64,000 nucleotides of DNA from Rallus limicola (Eukaryota; Chordata; Aves; Gruiformes; Rallidae). Positions within the stretch are counted from its first letter, which is position 1. Every line of letters begins with the position of its first letter. Positions 49,308 to 62,640 of the stretch are shown here, piece after piece. The notes under the pieces are model-generated. The model saw only the letters and a program-made list of their open reading frames with translations. It was not told the DNA's origin and did not search any database. The translations under genes were made by a program, and so were the position numbers. The stretch is from positions 13,272,001 through 13,336,000 of the forward strand of contig JAKCOZ010000016.1 in NCBI GenBank assembly GCA_022605955.1, in the 5' to 3' direction.

Positions 49308-49682
49308 CTATGCTTTTTTCAGAAGAACAAATAAGGCAAGGGGAGCACCAGCCAGTTCATGTCTTTCATCCAACACAGATGAAAAACTATTAACCGTAGC
49401 ACAGATTTCTTTCTTTTCAGGCAACTGTTTCTTTACATAGTCTTTAATAGCTTTCTCCTGTGGTTGGGTAAGCTCCTTCACTTTTTTAAGAAAGTCAAGA
49501 TTGGGGAGAGGGTCCAAACTAACATAAATACAAATAAGCCTACACAAGGGTGTAATCCAATTCAAAGAACAGGTTTCAGCTTGTGCATACCGCTGTATCT
49601 CACCTGAAGTTAATGGATTCACAGTAACAGACACATTACGAACCCAGCCCAGTATGTCATCTGTACACAGATGAAATAGCAT
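49308..49682 (-). other. Unassigned 124-codon open frame, protein-like composition
   Basis: The minus strand has an ATT- or ATG-type start region near 49,682 and is open to a TAG at 49,308-49,310. The C-terminal half is amphipathic and Lys/Glu-rich (PNLDFLKKVKELTQPQEKAI), which looks more like protein than most chance frames here. An acceptor-like TCTGTGTACAG lies just inside the start and a donor-like TTCAG|GTGAGA about 57 bp later, but the reading phases of these splice sites do not agree across the frame. I recognise no family. It may be a decayed exon or chance. Confidence 0.2.
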
Positions 49683-52600
49683 TAATTAAAATCACAAAAG
49701 AAAATAGCAGTAATGCTCCCTGTTAGTTTTTGCCTGTATATAAGAAAGCCAATATGGAGATTCCTTTGACTCCACTGTTCTTTCCAACACTGAGATGCAT
49801 GTGAAAAATATTTTAAAATAATGAGGTGGGTTTCTCTCACTCCAATGCTGAGATTCCTTCAAAAAGAAGTTGCTGGAAACAGTCCTCTATGAGTAAATAT
49901 TACCTTTGTTTTTTCATCTTGACCAGTAGAAAATCATAATCTGTGATACAGAAACATAACATATTATAAGGAAACAGTACAAGTAGGTACTTGACATGCT
50001 GAGTAATGCAATGTATAATTGCTGAATATGATACAAATTTATACGCTACCTATGTTTCATGTAGCAAACACTTCTTCAACACTGCCCTCCAGTTCTATTT
50101 TGTCTATTCCTCCTACAAAATATCTCTTCCAATCTATACATTCTCTAGTAGTATACATGTAGTAGAGTACAGACCACAGCTGTATTCATTAATATGCTAT
50201 ATACTTGAACCATGAAAAAATATTTGGAGCAGCTTATCATTCAGTATAGGTACATTTTGAAGCAACTTCCACTTATTAAAAACAAAACGTAATGATCATT
50301 TAAACAGTAACAGAGACTCATACCCATAAGCTTTGTTTCCTAAATTAATATTAAAATTCTTCCATGGAGTCACCATATTTCAGGTTTTCCTTTTACATAT
50401 CAAAAACCTGTAAACATTTTTTCCCTTAATGTGACTTTCCACAGTGAGAGCAGCGGCAAGAACCAGCCAAAACCATCTTTAGAAACTAGTCATCACCTGA
50501 CATACTTCCAAAGTATAATGAATAGTATTATTTAGCTTTCATTTTAGGGCAGCACCAAGGAAATCAAACTCTGAATCAGTATTCCTTCCACAGTGAAAAG
50601 TACCAACAACAGCAAAGCCCTTTCTCCAAAGCCATTACATATAATCAAGTTATTAAAAATAGTAATACTGATCATTATGGTCTGTAAGACTGTGTTTAAA
50701 TTAATCAGCAGATGCCACATCAAGCACTATGTATTCACAAAATATTACAGACTGTGCTCAAGGACACAAGCCCAACAGTTCTGATCCACAGCAACAGGAC
50801 TGTGACTTCAATGAACAGCACTTGAGAAAAGGGAATTCACAAAATGCTTTGGGTCCAACTCCTCCTCTCTGTTGGAGTAAAGGCAAAACAGAAACATCCT
50901 CTTGCAAGAGCATGCAGCTAAATCAGCCTTTGCTTCTATGGTCCACAACCTGAACCACCTCACATTGTTACCAAGTTTCTAGCAAGAGCTAAATTGCTTT
51001 AGGATATCAGTCAGAGCTCATACATTTTCTAAATTCCATCAGATCTGTAAAGTTTTACTTTAACTGCACCATCATAAAATTTCATTGTAAAGAATGAAGC
51101 AATGGGATATTTTATTCTTAAAGTTTGCTACCCGAGTTTCAGAATTACATGCATGCAATTGATACACAGAGAAATTATGCACTGTTTTTCCTAGTCATCT
51201 TACCTACACAGCCAAAACCAGCACATGAACTAGGCAGATTCTGTAATAACTACAGGGAAGTGCAAATTCTGTGCTTGCTTGTACATGGGTTTTCATGTAG
51301 AGACTTAGACTAATTGCTACCCACCAATAAATAATGTTTCCTTAAATAACACCTTTCCTTCAGTTACCAGGCTTCCTCCAAATAGAGGTTCTGTTACCCC
51401 AGTAACTACAAGGTACAAGCCATGGGTTAATAACACCTCCCATCTATGGCCACAGAAGTACACTATGACACACTCAGCATCCATCAGCTTTGAAAATGCT
51501 AACGTACAAATAGTGTACTATAGATTTAGAAGTTGAACTAGACAGAGAACCTTCTTTAAGCTTAAAGGGAAATGTGGTCATAAAACTGAGGAAGGTTTAT
51601 GGCAGAAGGCCGTATCGATATCTGTACTTACGTCCTTATCAAGAACAGGTCACATAATCCTTTCTTGGAATTACTGAGTGATGACTTCAGATAAATAAAC
51701 CAGACCATGTAATTCATAATCCTAAACGGTAACAATTAATCTTCAGAATCTGTCTCCTGTGAAAGCAAGCATCAGTGTTTTAGAGCCATGATTATTGTAG
51801 CTCTGCTTTCCTCATGCCGCAGAGTGTATTGGCCTACTTCTGAACAGATCTGAAAGGCTAAGTAACTAGGCCTATAAAACTATACTCTGTGGATTTCCTA
51901 TGGGTCTAAATGTAAACAACAGAACTTACAACTAATTGCCTTTTAGATAAAGCTGACTTAAGCAATTGAGATAACAGAATCCTACAACACTCTGGATGAA
52001 ACATACTAAAAATGTGAATTAATAAGTTAGCTGATATTGAGCTCCAGATGTTTCTTACTCTGGCAACGTTCCTTAAGTGATGATAAGCAGATTTACATAC
52101 TTAACTAATATATTTATTTAAAGAAAATTTCCAAATCCAGACTAACATCCAGATTTCTTATTTGGCTTCAGATCAAAAGACATACTATCAATAAGGATGG
52201 CATCCAGGAAAACCTTTTCAACATCTGCTTAGAACTCAACAACAGATATTTGATTTTCTGCAAATTTAATTTCAGGCAAAATTTTACCTCATCCAATATT
52301 TTTTATATCCTCAAGACAACCTGACCTAGTCATTTTGCATATTCAAATCACAGAATACAGCTTGTACACTGGCAGAGACAGCAGTTGCTAAGGAGAAACT
52401 CTGTTAGTTTGCAGTTCGCATTTAAAATGCTATGAGCAATTTCACTTAGAGTGAGAACAAAAGCTTTTTGGAAGAAAACTCCTCCCCAGTAATAGCAGTG
52501 ATTTAAAGAAGCAGGTTAAAAAATGTTTTATACATTCCTTGTAATCTAAAGAAACCTATGTAGTTAATAGCAAAATGGAAACTTATAAGGGTTAGGAGTG

Positions 52601-54379
52601 AAAAATAAAGTTAGTATTACTGACTCATAGTTGGTGTTCTTTGACACTCTCTCTCATGAGAAGTGCTTACTGTCAAATTTAAAGCAAACTAAGAAATTAA
52701 CAACTCTGAGCAAAAACTTAAAGGAAAATACTTGGGAGGAATGGATACTATTGCAAATTTCTCCTCAGGCTGCAGAAAGGAAAACCCAAATATATCGTTC
52801 ACCGAGAGGGACAGCATCTATGCTGGGGCTGAGCACCAAGGACTGACTGAGAAATAGAAAATAGGGACTTTATTTTCAAATATTTTTTTTTTTTAAGAAG
52901 AAAAACATTTCCAAACAAGTTGAGCACTCATAAACTTCTACTGAAAGCCAAGATAACAAATAAACATAAAAGAGGTAAATGTTAAGCAATGCGTTATACC
53001 AGTAGATATACACACTGTCTGAGGAATGATGTCAAAGATTAGAAGAGGTGAGAGTGAAAATTACCCAGGGTTTCTTGCAGTTCCTTACTGTACATGAGAG
53101 GCCAGGAAATATACCTTCAAGAATTGGGACACAAGAAAATCTTATGGTTCCAGAGAACCCCATAACACAACTGGTATCTAGTACTTGACACCCATAGCTT
53201 TCAACCTCCTTTGAAAAGCACATAACTACATGAAAACTGCTGACCCTGTCACCTCACAGGGCCATGGCAGAATCAGAATGTAACGTAAGCAAGAAGAGTG
53301 CCCTGCCTACTGAACACACTGGCGTTCTTCCATCAGGAAGAGAGAATATAGTGTTATACTTCATTTGTTGCAGGGGAAAAAAGGCTGAAAAACATGACAG
53401 GAACATTCCCTAGATTGTACTCAGAAACAAAAAGGAAACAAAGGGATAAAACATTCATTGCTTCATTAAGAATGCATGCTTTTTTTATTTTTTAAGCTGG
53501 CATCAGGACTTTGGAATATCTGGAGTTAACCATACTGCTATCAGATGGAGTCAGGCTTTCCCATTGATTTGTCTTTGTAGCTGAGTGATAACAATGAGAA
53601 AACTGTATCGGATTAGTTAGTGAAAACAGTGACAAGGGTTTGGAGCTGGAATTACTGCAAGTGATGACAATCAAGCATTTACAAATGAAGGTGAAACATT
53701 TCCCAGTGAGATTGTTGATAGCTAATAATTATTGAGGTAGTTTTCCTTCCTATGGCAAATTCTCCTAAAATCCACAACATCCACCTAGGAAGATACAGTC
53801 CTTTCTAAATGAACCAAGATTGCAATTTAATTGTCTCCAAGACGTTGTGCTTTACAGCAGACAGAGCAAAATACCTCTGTGCTTTTAGAGACAAAAAGGT
53901 TTCTCCTGGATCCAGCAAGGCTAAGCCCTGCTCGCTGCTGTTCTAACCAAGGAAAGAGTCTAGAAAGAGCCTATGGACTGGGAAGCAAAAGGAGCAGCCA
54001 AGGTGTCAGGGTGAATGCTGGGGACTGCACCTGCTGCCCATATCAGTTCCTACAGCTCAAACTCCATTAGGAAGCACCGATTCAAGACAAGCCATTGGAT
54101 TACCCCCTTTAGCTTCTGCTCTAACCCCTAATATAACAACCCTGTATCACAACATCTTTTCATCTGCTTTTCTAATTCCTCTTCTATTTACTACACATCT
54201 TTCGACATGGTCAGATTCTTCTATTTGTTCTTTTTTCATTATATGCCATGTGCACATAAATTTTTCCCTACTTCTTTCATACCAACCTTTTTCCAGCAGT
54301 GATTCACATCCCCAACTACCTACTTTGCCATAAGTACAGTGTCTTGTAGTATCAGTGCTTTCTGTTCTTTTAGAATTTT
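49683..54379. other. Intergenic AT-rich sequence, no gene seen
   Basis: A T12 run near 52,886. Otherwise AT-rich, with no recognised coding, RNA or repeat feature. Confidence 0.5.
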
Positions 54380-54570
54380 AAATATACCAGTAGAGTCACC
54401 TTTTATTTTCTTTTTTTCATGGATTTAGTTTTCCTAATTTCCCTTCTCATAATTAAGTTCCTGACCCTAACCCCTGAAATATTCCAGACTGCTCTTTTTA
54501 GGTTTTCTTTAGCTCTGTAATATCCTCTAAACATGGTAACAAGAATGGATCATAAACTAGGCTTTCTCAT
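54380..54570 (-). mobile_element. Possible very old CR1/L2-type LINE fragment
   Basis: Block order (a 'gtcaccttttattttc' block, a 'tagttttcctaatttcccttctcataa' block, then 'aatatcctctaaacatgg' and 'aacaagaatggatcat') loosely tracks the reverse complement of CR1/L2 3' ORF sequence. Similarity is low and could be coincidence of pyrimidine-rich DNA. Confidence 0.25.
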
Positions 54571-56838
54571 TGAAAGATGTTTTGCCTCTCAGTCCTCTCA
54601 TTCCATCCACTTCCACCTCGCAGATCATGGCTTTTCCCTTCCCAAAATCTGTACTCTATAAAAGGTATTATGATTTAATTTTTGGCATCTTGATTTTTTA
54701 TTTTACACTGCAGGAGAATCAAATACACACAGATTCTATTTTTGATTTATCCTAACTACTTGTCTCTTTACCTTATTACTTTAATTCCTCTTTGCTCAAC
54801 AATAGAATTAACAACAAATTAAACTGCCCCAGTATATCCAGCCCAGCATGCCTGACTGCAACAGCAAACATAAACCAGTGAGAAAACTTGTAAACTGTTC
54901 AGTTATTGCAGGAACTTTAAAAAGCAGCTTCTCTTGAGATTAGTTTCCCAAACGTGCTTCATGCAGTGTTGCTGAGAAGGCATCAACATAGACTAAATCT
55001 GACCACAGAGCAATTTGGGCTTAAGCTTGTGCAGGCAGTAGCCTAGTGCAGGCAGGAACAGAACAAGGCAAATCAGTGCCTCCTCTCTTCCAAGGACCTG
55101 CTCTGCTCCGAGGTGTGGTCTAGTGTCCGAGATCTCAGCAAGGTTTCAGGGATGCATGGACTAACTGGCTCAGAAGAACATCCTGCTCTAGGTCCTGACC
55201 TGTCCTTCACCTTTGCTCCTCCATCCAAGTATGGCACCAGCATTCAATCCTGCAGGCAAACACAAGGCAAATGCTGCCTGGCCTTGCTGTTTCCCTGCTT
55301 TAGTCTGCCCCTTGTACCAGCCCCCTCAGAGCGATTCTCTTGAAGGGCACTCAGGTAATAATGCAATTTTAGGTCTCAAAGCGGTCACCAAACTACAACG
55401 AAAAACTAAGGGAGTGCACCACTGGAAAAACATTCCTTTGAGGAAAACTTTTGCTGTTTCAAACCCCTTGGTGTAGACAAAGATGTGTCTTTTACTTATC
55501 TGAGTGCACCCTAAGACACGATGCATTTTCCATTTTGCAAATTCAGTGAGAATTCAAAGATGTGTAAACCTATATATAATGAATCTGATCAAATGTGTTA
55601 CGGTACCAGAGTCATTTATCTTCTCATAACCAGGCCTCACTCCTGAAAGAAAACAGAGCTCTGACCACTGTAAACCATAAAACATTTCTCTTTAATTACC
55701 CTGACACCCTCAGACATGCTCAGTTTCTCATAAATTAATGTAAATCATATGTAAGTAATTTATCACAAAACATACATCTGCAAAACACAGTAAAACCTTG
55801 TTTTCTCCCCACTCATGCAATGCCATGCATTTCAGTTTAACACTGGCTGCCACGATCCAGCACTGTGCTAGCCTGCACCATTACAGATACCTGCATTTGA
55901 ACCACTCAACATGAACACATAAAATGGACTGAATATAAGACAGGAGAACTGGTATACAATGTTTCCAAAACTCTTTAAGTAACACAGGAGCTGCATTCCC
56001 ACTTCCAAAAGTGACTTAGATACATAAGACATTTTGAAAACTGTAATCATCTGACACTAATTAGGCATTTGTATGATTTATACTTTTTATCTCCATTTAA
56101 TTACTCACTTGTAGTCACTTCTGTGATTAATTAGATTTTGTTTTGAAGCAGTGGTGCATTATTCCTAACAGCCTACTAGAAATTATATACTAAATACTTG
56201 CAGTATAAGGAGGTTTATGTAAGTCCCTTGATGGGGGCTCAGAAGAAATCCAGCCAGTAACAATTGCCTGAGGAGTCACAGCAGGCAAAGGTGCTCACAG
56301 GGTCTTCTACCCTGGAGGAAGGACAGCTGCAAATCTGGAATAGGAAACCCATGGAAGCTCAGGAAGCAAGGAGAAATACTTTTTCTCATGTTTCTGCAAA
56401 GGAGGGTGGGGTGCTGTAGCTTTCTAGAGAAGAACAGCTACGCAGGACCTAGAAAGAAAAAAATTGTTGTCAATAAAAGCAGCACTGTTAGCTACCTGCT
56501 GTAGGAACAGGCACTGTGAGGACACTTCGGCCATCTCATCAAAGACTCAAATATTCTAGAGAGGAATTCCCAGCATAACAGGTAGAGAAACTGAAATGAG
56601 ATAGGGTTGGTACCTTCTCCTAAAAGAGTAATAGAACAAGGATTATAAAGCAAAAGCTGGGTGTAAGGAGAAGTGTTCTCCTTCCAGGGCAAGGCAGGGA
56701 GATTTCCTACAAGGTCACGAGCAGCTATGGCAAACATATATAAAAAACAGCGACCACTGTGAGAGACAGAGGTATGCTCTGTCTGCTTCCCTTCTTGATT
56801 AACTGCGTGACTCAAAGCTGCTACACAGGCACAGAAGG
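54571..56838. other. Intergenic sequence, no gene seen
   Basis: Nothing recognised. The stretch 55,000-55,350 is somewhat GC-richer. Confidence 0.5.
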
Positions 56839-56879
56839 TGTCTGATCCTGCCCTGGTATCCTACGTGTAGGATCAGACA
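56839..56879. repeat. Nested hairpins sharing one arm
   Basis: An 11-bp perfect inverted repeat TGTCTGATCCT/AGGATCAGACA encloses a 7-bp hairpin ATCCTAC-GT-GTAGGAT. The right-hand GTAGGATCAG can pair with either left partner, so two folds compete. Confidence 0.75.
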
Positions 56880-59490
56880 TCTCTGCATGGAGTGAACAAA
56901 GTTCCTATTCCTCCCCTGCCTGGAACACAATTCCCTTGTTCCTTCCAGTGCTTTGTTTTTATTGCTGTAGGTGTTTTTATTGCTGACAAACGCAGAAAGT
57001 TTGAAGTGTTGAAATGGAAATGAAGGTAAGACTTTAACAAACCAAAGTGATTTCAATATCAACCTGGTAGTTTTCCCAGCCTGACATTCTAATAAACGAG
57101 TGTTCCTTTAGTATTATAGAAGTCATCAAACCATGATAAGGGAGACAAAAATCACTTCCAATCTCACCTGGGGACTTGCAGCTAACAGCACAATTACACA
57201 CGATACTACTCTGAAGCAAATATTGGGAGGGTTTTTCTTTATATGTATTCTGTCTATGCAGCAGTGTGAGAACTGACAGCTCAAAAGACTGCATTTTCCC
57301 AAACTCTTACTTTTTATAATCTGCAAACATGATTGAAAGAAGCAGTAAGAAATCTAATAAAAAATGAATGCAGAAAGGATTAAGGAGACAGCTTCACGAC
57401 AATTTACAGTTCTACGTAGCAGTCTCTTGCTATGAATTGTGATAAGATAAATCTTGTTTACAGTGTGTTAATCCTGTGTCCCAATAATGCTAGTATGCAA
57501 TGGATTCAAGTCTTCCTTAGAAGAATGGAGCTGCTTTTGCATTAAATGAACAGTCACGGGTAGCAGCAGCTTGAATGACACAATGGAAGGTCAAGGGTTA
57601 CTCTAGATTACACTTTCTAGTGAGTCATTCACATCTCCCTCCTTCAGAAAATGTTTGATGTAAATTGTTTGGATGTAAATTATAAGTAAAGGTTTATTTG
57701 AGCTTTTTTTTGCTCAATGATTGACTTTTATTGTGCTCTGCAGAGTGAAATTTAAAAGTTAGCTTTCAGGTTTTCTTTCCATATAATAGAGATTTTTATG
57801 CCTTTTTCTATGACTAAAGAGGACTCTTACATTGTGAAATATCTCTAGTCATGAACTGACAGTGTGTTTATATAATGTCAGATACCCTCCTAGATCAATT
57901 TCAACTACAAATGTAAAACTTCGCATTTCTCTTTGCAGAGCCAGTAAGAGTTCATGGACTATTACCTTTTTATCCCTGTACAGGTGTTAGGTCCTATCAC
58001 TACTTACCCAGATCCAATCACATCGAAATATTAGCTAATTAGACATTATCCATAACCCTGATGCCCTCAAAAGGTAATGGTCTGACCCAAGTAGGACATA
58101 TGACCGGAACTCAGAAGCCAGATTATATTTCTAGATCTGATAGTTCATTTTCTGGCCACTTTAGGCAGCTCATTTCACCTTCTGTGACTGTTCAGTCTTC
58201 AACCTTTCTTACTCTGTGTGCTGGCAGTGAGAGTTCAAACACTCCCTTATTCTATATGGATAGCCCTCCCGCTTTGTTTTGTGGCATCAATATTCCCCTA
58301 CAAAAGAAATAAGGATAAAAATAATTTGAAAAGTTACTTGAAACTTCTGCAGAGACCGATGTCTTCAGTTGCTGCTTACTGATAACAACAACTCTTCTGT
58401 TGCAGTATTTCACCCATACATTTGGGAACATGGCCTGCACTGTATGCTCAGAGAGAAAAGGCAGTTGTTTCATCAGCTCTTTTTTTTCTTTGTCCCCAGC
58501 TCGTTCTTAGAAACTATAATCCAAGTTTCTTCTCTTCCTGCCATTTGAATGCCTGCATTCTGTATGGACTGCTAACCAATCTGAAAGCTATGAACCTGTA
58601 TTCCTTTTAATCACATCTGTCATTATAGGAGATGGTCACCTTAGCAGAAAGATCGCTGTAATGGGTTGATAATGGGCTATTAAGGGGCTTTCAAGTATCA
58701 AGATGATCATCATAAGTAAGAACTGAGAGCCATTCTTTATTTCTGTGTAAGATTAATTTTTCCCCAGTAATTCTGTGAATTAATAATGCAAGGTTTGTGC
58801 ACCTCAGGAACTGCTTCACAGTTTCTTACCATATGCTATGCAAATTCAATAATTAGCTCTTGACTTCACAATTTAAAAATAAGGTACTGACTCCGTTTAG
58901 AGGGTAGGCAAAATACTAAGTTGAGCAGGTATTCTGAAGGAAACAGATTACATACCTAAAAGGGGTGTTGATTTGATCAGAGTTCTCAAAATTACCTTAA
59001 CACATATACAGTTAGAGTTCTTAAACCTTTTACAATTGCACAAATGCACAAAGCATTTGTAACCTTGTGTCTAGCTTCATCATTGCTTTGTTCTCAGATG
59101 AATTTCTGGATACTAACACCTTTGGATCTTTGCAGACTATATAGAAATATTCTGCATTCTGCCTAAGCTCACACTCTCAGAGCACATATCCTTTCAAATG
59201 AAAGCAGAAAACATGGAAAGTGGCAGTAGACATTCAGATGTGAAATACTGAACTCATACTTTTTGCTTACATAACCAATGGAAACGAAGAGAGGGGGTTC
59301 TTTAAAGTCCTAGCTGGTCATACGTCTTATAACAAACTGTCAAGCAATTTGACTTATATGTCAAATTTTGCTTTGGTATAATTCCTTGGAGTTGAATGAG
59401 TACCCTTCACTGACAGGCTATAAACAGGTTTACCTGCACTTGGACCTTTCAGCTTTATAGGCTATTGTTCCAAAGTTGTACATATAGAAA
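56880..59490. other. Intergenic AT-rich sequence, no gene seen
   Basis: Contains an octamer next to homeodomain-like sites at 58,838-58,855 (listed). Otherwise nothing was recognised. Confidence 0.5.
58838..58856 (+). promoter_or_regulatory. POU octamer with adjacent AATTAG site
   Basis: ATGCAAAT is followed within 6 bp by AATAATTAG. The surrounding 58,745-58,880 has the balanced look of a conserved non-coding element. Confidence 0.3.
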
Positions 59491-59524
59491 CACACACTTT
59501 ATATATATATATATTCACACACAG
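59491..59524. repeat. (CA)n-(TA)n-(CA)n microsatellite
   Basis: CACACAC, then about nine TA units, then CACACACA. Confidence 0.9.
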
Positions 59525-61001
59525 AGCTTTTATTTATTCCCCCACTCCTTAAAACACAACCTCAAGCCCTTCTTTCCAGTTAAATACTTCCTTCTGCCTT
59601 CTTTTGAATGTGCATTCTGATCAACACTGTCAGTGTGCCCTATGTTTAATATGCCTTTCTGAAGTTGCTGTTGTGATTCTGCCTATGTTTTCTGATAATC
59701 TAGAGCCACCCCACCCTGCATCTCTTCCTCTCCTTTACTAGTCTAACCCTTTCTTGAAGGGTAAGTGTCAGCAGGTGTAAACAGGAAAAAAGGAGACAAG
59801 TGGCACCATTAAAGTACCGCTTTCACTTGAGAGAGGCTACTTTTAGAAAAGAAAGCACTTGCAGCAACTCTTATTTGATTGGCATCATTGTCTAGGGAAG
59901 CTGGCACACCATCTTGTGAGCAGGCACAATGCCATCATAACAGATGGGCATGTGGATAGGAAGCCAAAAGATAATGTATGAGTACCAAATGTGTGTATTG
60001 GAGGGCAAGTTTCCCAGTCAGGAACATCAGAATGGCAGTTTATAAGCTTCTGCACCTATGTTTAAAGGAGAGAATGTACACATTGCACCTTTACAATAGA
60101 TGCATGGGTAACACACTGAAACAATAGAGAGGGATCTGGGTGTATGGAATTCAGTAACCACAGAAGGAATTACCAAATTTGCAACTTCATGCCAGTAAAG
60201 GAGCCATGTAAACCCCAAAGGTGGTATCTTTATAGTTGCAAACAGGGATATGACATTGACCAAGAGGCAACAATGAAGACCAGGAACTAGGGATTGTGTG
60301 GAGGGCTCCTCTCCAAGGAATCGTCATTACATCTTTATGAATCCAGTTACACTTTTGGCTTCCACATCATCTTATTAAATAAGTTCTACAAGTGGCATAA
60401 AACAAGTGAGCGCTTCCTTTCATTTCTGTTAAACTTGCCACTTGATCAGTGTTATGGGGCAGCAGGGTAGTGCTTATGTCATCAGTACTGCTTGTGAATA
60501 TGTGGCCTTCTACATCAGTCCCCTACTGCACTAAGTTACATTCCTATTTCACAGCTATTGCTTCAGGCCTCCCAGGTTTTCCAAAAGGGAAATAACCACA
60601 GGCTTGTTTTAAGGCAATTTTTAAGATCTGGTCTGAAACCTTGTTTTGGCTGGAATCTGGTCTTTATTTACTTTTGCCCTCCCAACAGCACCACCACAGC
60701 AGCTAATCTGGCCAGTAGCAATATTATTACACGGAATGCAACAGAAGAAAGCAAATCAGTGTCATGATAAATGTTCACGAGTGATCCCAGTCAATTCAAG
60801 CTTGACAGTACTGCACATCATCTTCAAATGGGCTTGGATCACAAGAAAACAGCATTGCATCAAAAAATGCCGTGTGGTACCTCAGTATGAAACAGCATTC
60901 TTTGGTCCCCTATAGCACATGTGCTTCATGAAGCCATAACGTGTAGTAGTAGAGTGTAAAAATAACAATGGGCTGGTGAGACAGGAGTTATATCAACATG
61001 T
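59525..61001. other. Intergenic sequence, no gene seen
   Basis: No recognised gene or repeat family. Confidence 0.5.
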
Positions 61002-61052
61002 CTGTCTTTCTGAGAAATATATAGAACACACATTTCTCAGAAAGAAAGACAG
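61002..61052. repeat. Imperfect 17/21-bp inverted repeat
   Basis: The left arm CTGTCTTTCTGAGAAAT (61,002-61,018) pairs with the right arm at 61,032-61,052, which carries one extra AAAG unit. The loop is 13 nt. No small RNA family was recognised. Confidence 0.75.
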
Positions 61053-62508
61053 TGCATCCTGCCCTGTCAGCCCACCACATACCTACACAACTATAGAGAA
61101 GTAAACATTCACCTCCTCAGCTCATTGCTAAAGATTCTCATAACTGTAGCCCTTTTTTTTTTGCCTTATTAGAAGCCAAAGGATAACTAAGGATGTGATT
61201 ATAATCTGTTTTCACACTTCTAACAGGTATGCCCTTGGGCAGCATAGGACATAGAAATATTCCCTTTTATTCCCAAGAATAAGAAGAGATAACTCCTCTA
61301 AATCTAAATGATTCATAATTTATGCTGGTAAAACTTCAACAATCTTAGACAACTACAGATTTTTTTAATACAGAGAGCATGTAACTGATACTTGCTTACC
61401 TTTACAAAAAGAATGTCCCTTTGTCAATGTTACATTGTTGTAGGATACAGCCACACTGAAAAAACACCAAAAGGAAAAGCTAACCTTTAGATTTATAATC
61501 TTGTGTAGTATTTTCTACAGTAATGCCACTGGATTTGAAGACTCATAGTATACTCACGTTATTACTTCTGTGTTGCTGAATACATGCATGTGAAAATCAC
61601 TTTAATGTCTCTAACTTTTGTCAGACCCTCTACATATTATACCTCAAGACATTTTAAGAGACTTTATTAAGCTTCACCTCCTATGCTTTTTTCCCCCCTG
61701 AGAATAAATCCAGCCTGGTCCATTTCCTTGCCTTTATACTTGTTTCCATACAAACACACTGAAGCACACTTTATTCCCAGTCACAAAAACCTGAAAGAGA
61801 AAATCTATGATCCTTTTTGGTATATGTTGGAGCATTTTGCTATCTTCTTCGGTACTCACAGTAGAATAAGTGGTAATCAATAGTGATATCTGCTTGAATC
61901 TAGATGGCTTGATGGAAGTGCTTTTGAAACACATCACGGTGCCTGATTTGCTGTAACTTGGTCAGCTCTTCTTACCTCTGCAGCAGCACTGCATCTAAAT
62001 TATACCAATTGTTAGTTGAAATCTATTAACTGTTATTATTAGCATTTCAAAATACAGCTGTACCTAGCTGGTTTCTCTTTTGTTAAAATTGGCCAGCTGG
62101 TTTAGCTCTGTTTGCTTCAAGCCTGAAACAAGCCATCCGCAGGGCCCAGGTGTAGGTGTCAATAGCAACACACACAGCCACTGTCAGGTTTTGTTCCTGG
62201 GTTTTCACTGTAGGGAAGCTTTCCCTCTGCTTACAGTCTCTTCCAAACAGCCACACGAGTCAGAGAAGTAAATTACAATTATGGTGCATTCAATTATTCC
62301 GGGACACACAGAGTTTTTTCTCCAAGCCTGAAACAGGACTCAAACCTTATGGGTCCTTGCACCTATTCAGCTTGTTTGAATAGGATGCCTCTGAGACTGT
62401 TGTTTATATGTGTGTTTCAGTAGTCCTGGCCCTGTCAGGAGGCTATTTTGATCACCAGTTAAAGATACAAGATTTCACATACTGACTAGGACTATTTCAC
62501 TCTCTGGT
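61053..62508. other. Intergenic sequence, no gene seen
   Basis: No recognised gene or repeat family. Confidence 0.5.
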
Positions 62509-62640
62509 GAATTAGTGACAAAATAATGTGTTGGTACACAACTTTTTAGTGACAAAACACATTATTAGTGACAAAATAATGTGTTGGTACACAACTTTTG
62601 GAGTACGTTGTGTACCAACACATTATTTTGTCACTAATTC
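62509..62640. repeat. Compound direct and inverted repeat (34-bp perfect arms)
   Basis: A 36-bp unit occurs twice in direct orientation (62,511-62,546 and 62,564-62,599, offset 53 bp). A third, inverted copy lies at 62,607-62,640. The first and third copies form a perfect 34-bp inverted repeat. The second and third form a perfect 32-bp stem with an 11-nt loop. The 17-bp spacer between direct copies is itself made of the unit's start (TAGTGACAAAA, 62,547-62,557) joined to an inverted piece (CACATTATT). No transposon protein or obvious target duplication is present. Confidence 0.95.

Noticed and set aside
49626..49682. A small exon between TCTGTGTACAG and TTCAG|GTGAGA on the minus strand
   Set aside because: The reading phase does not carry over to the next acceptor-like site, so a spliced coding model is inconsistent.
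54380..54570. Firm CR1 call
   Set aside because: Similarity is only in block order and base bias. Kept as a low-confidence feature.
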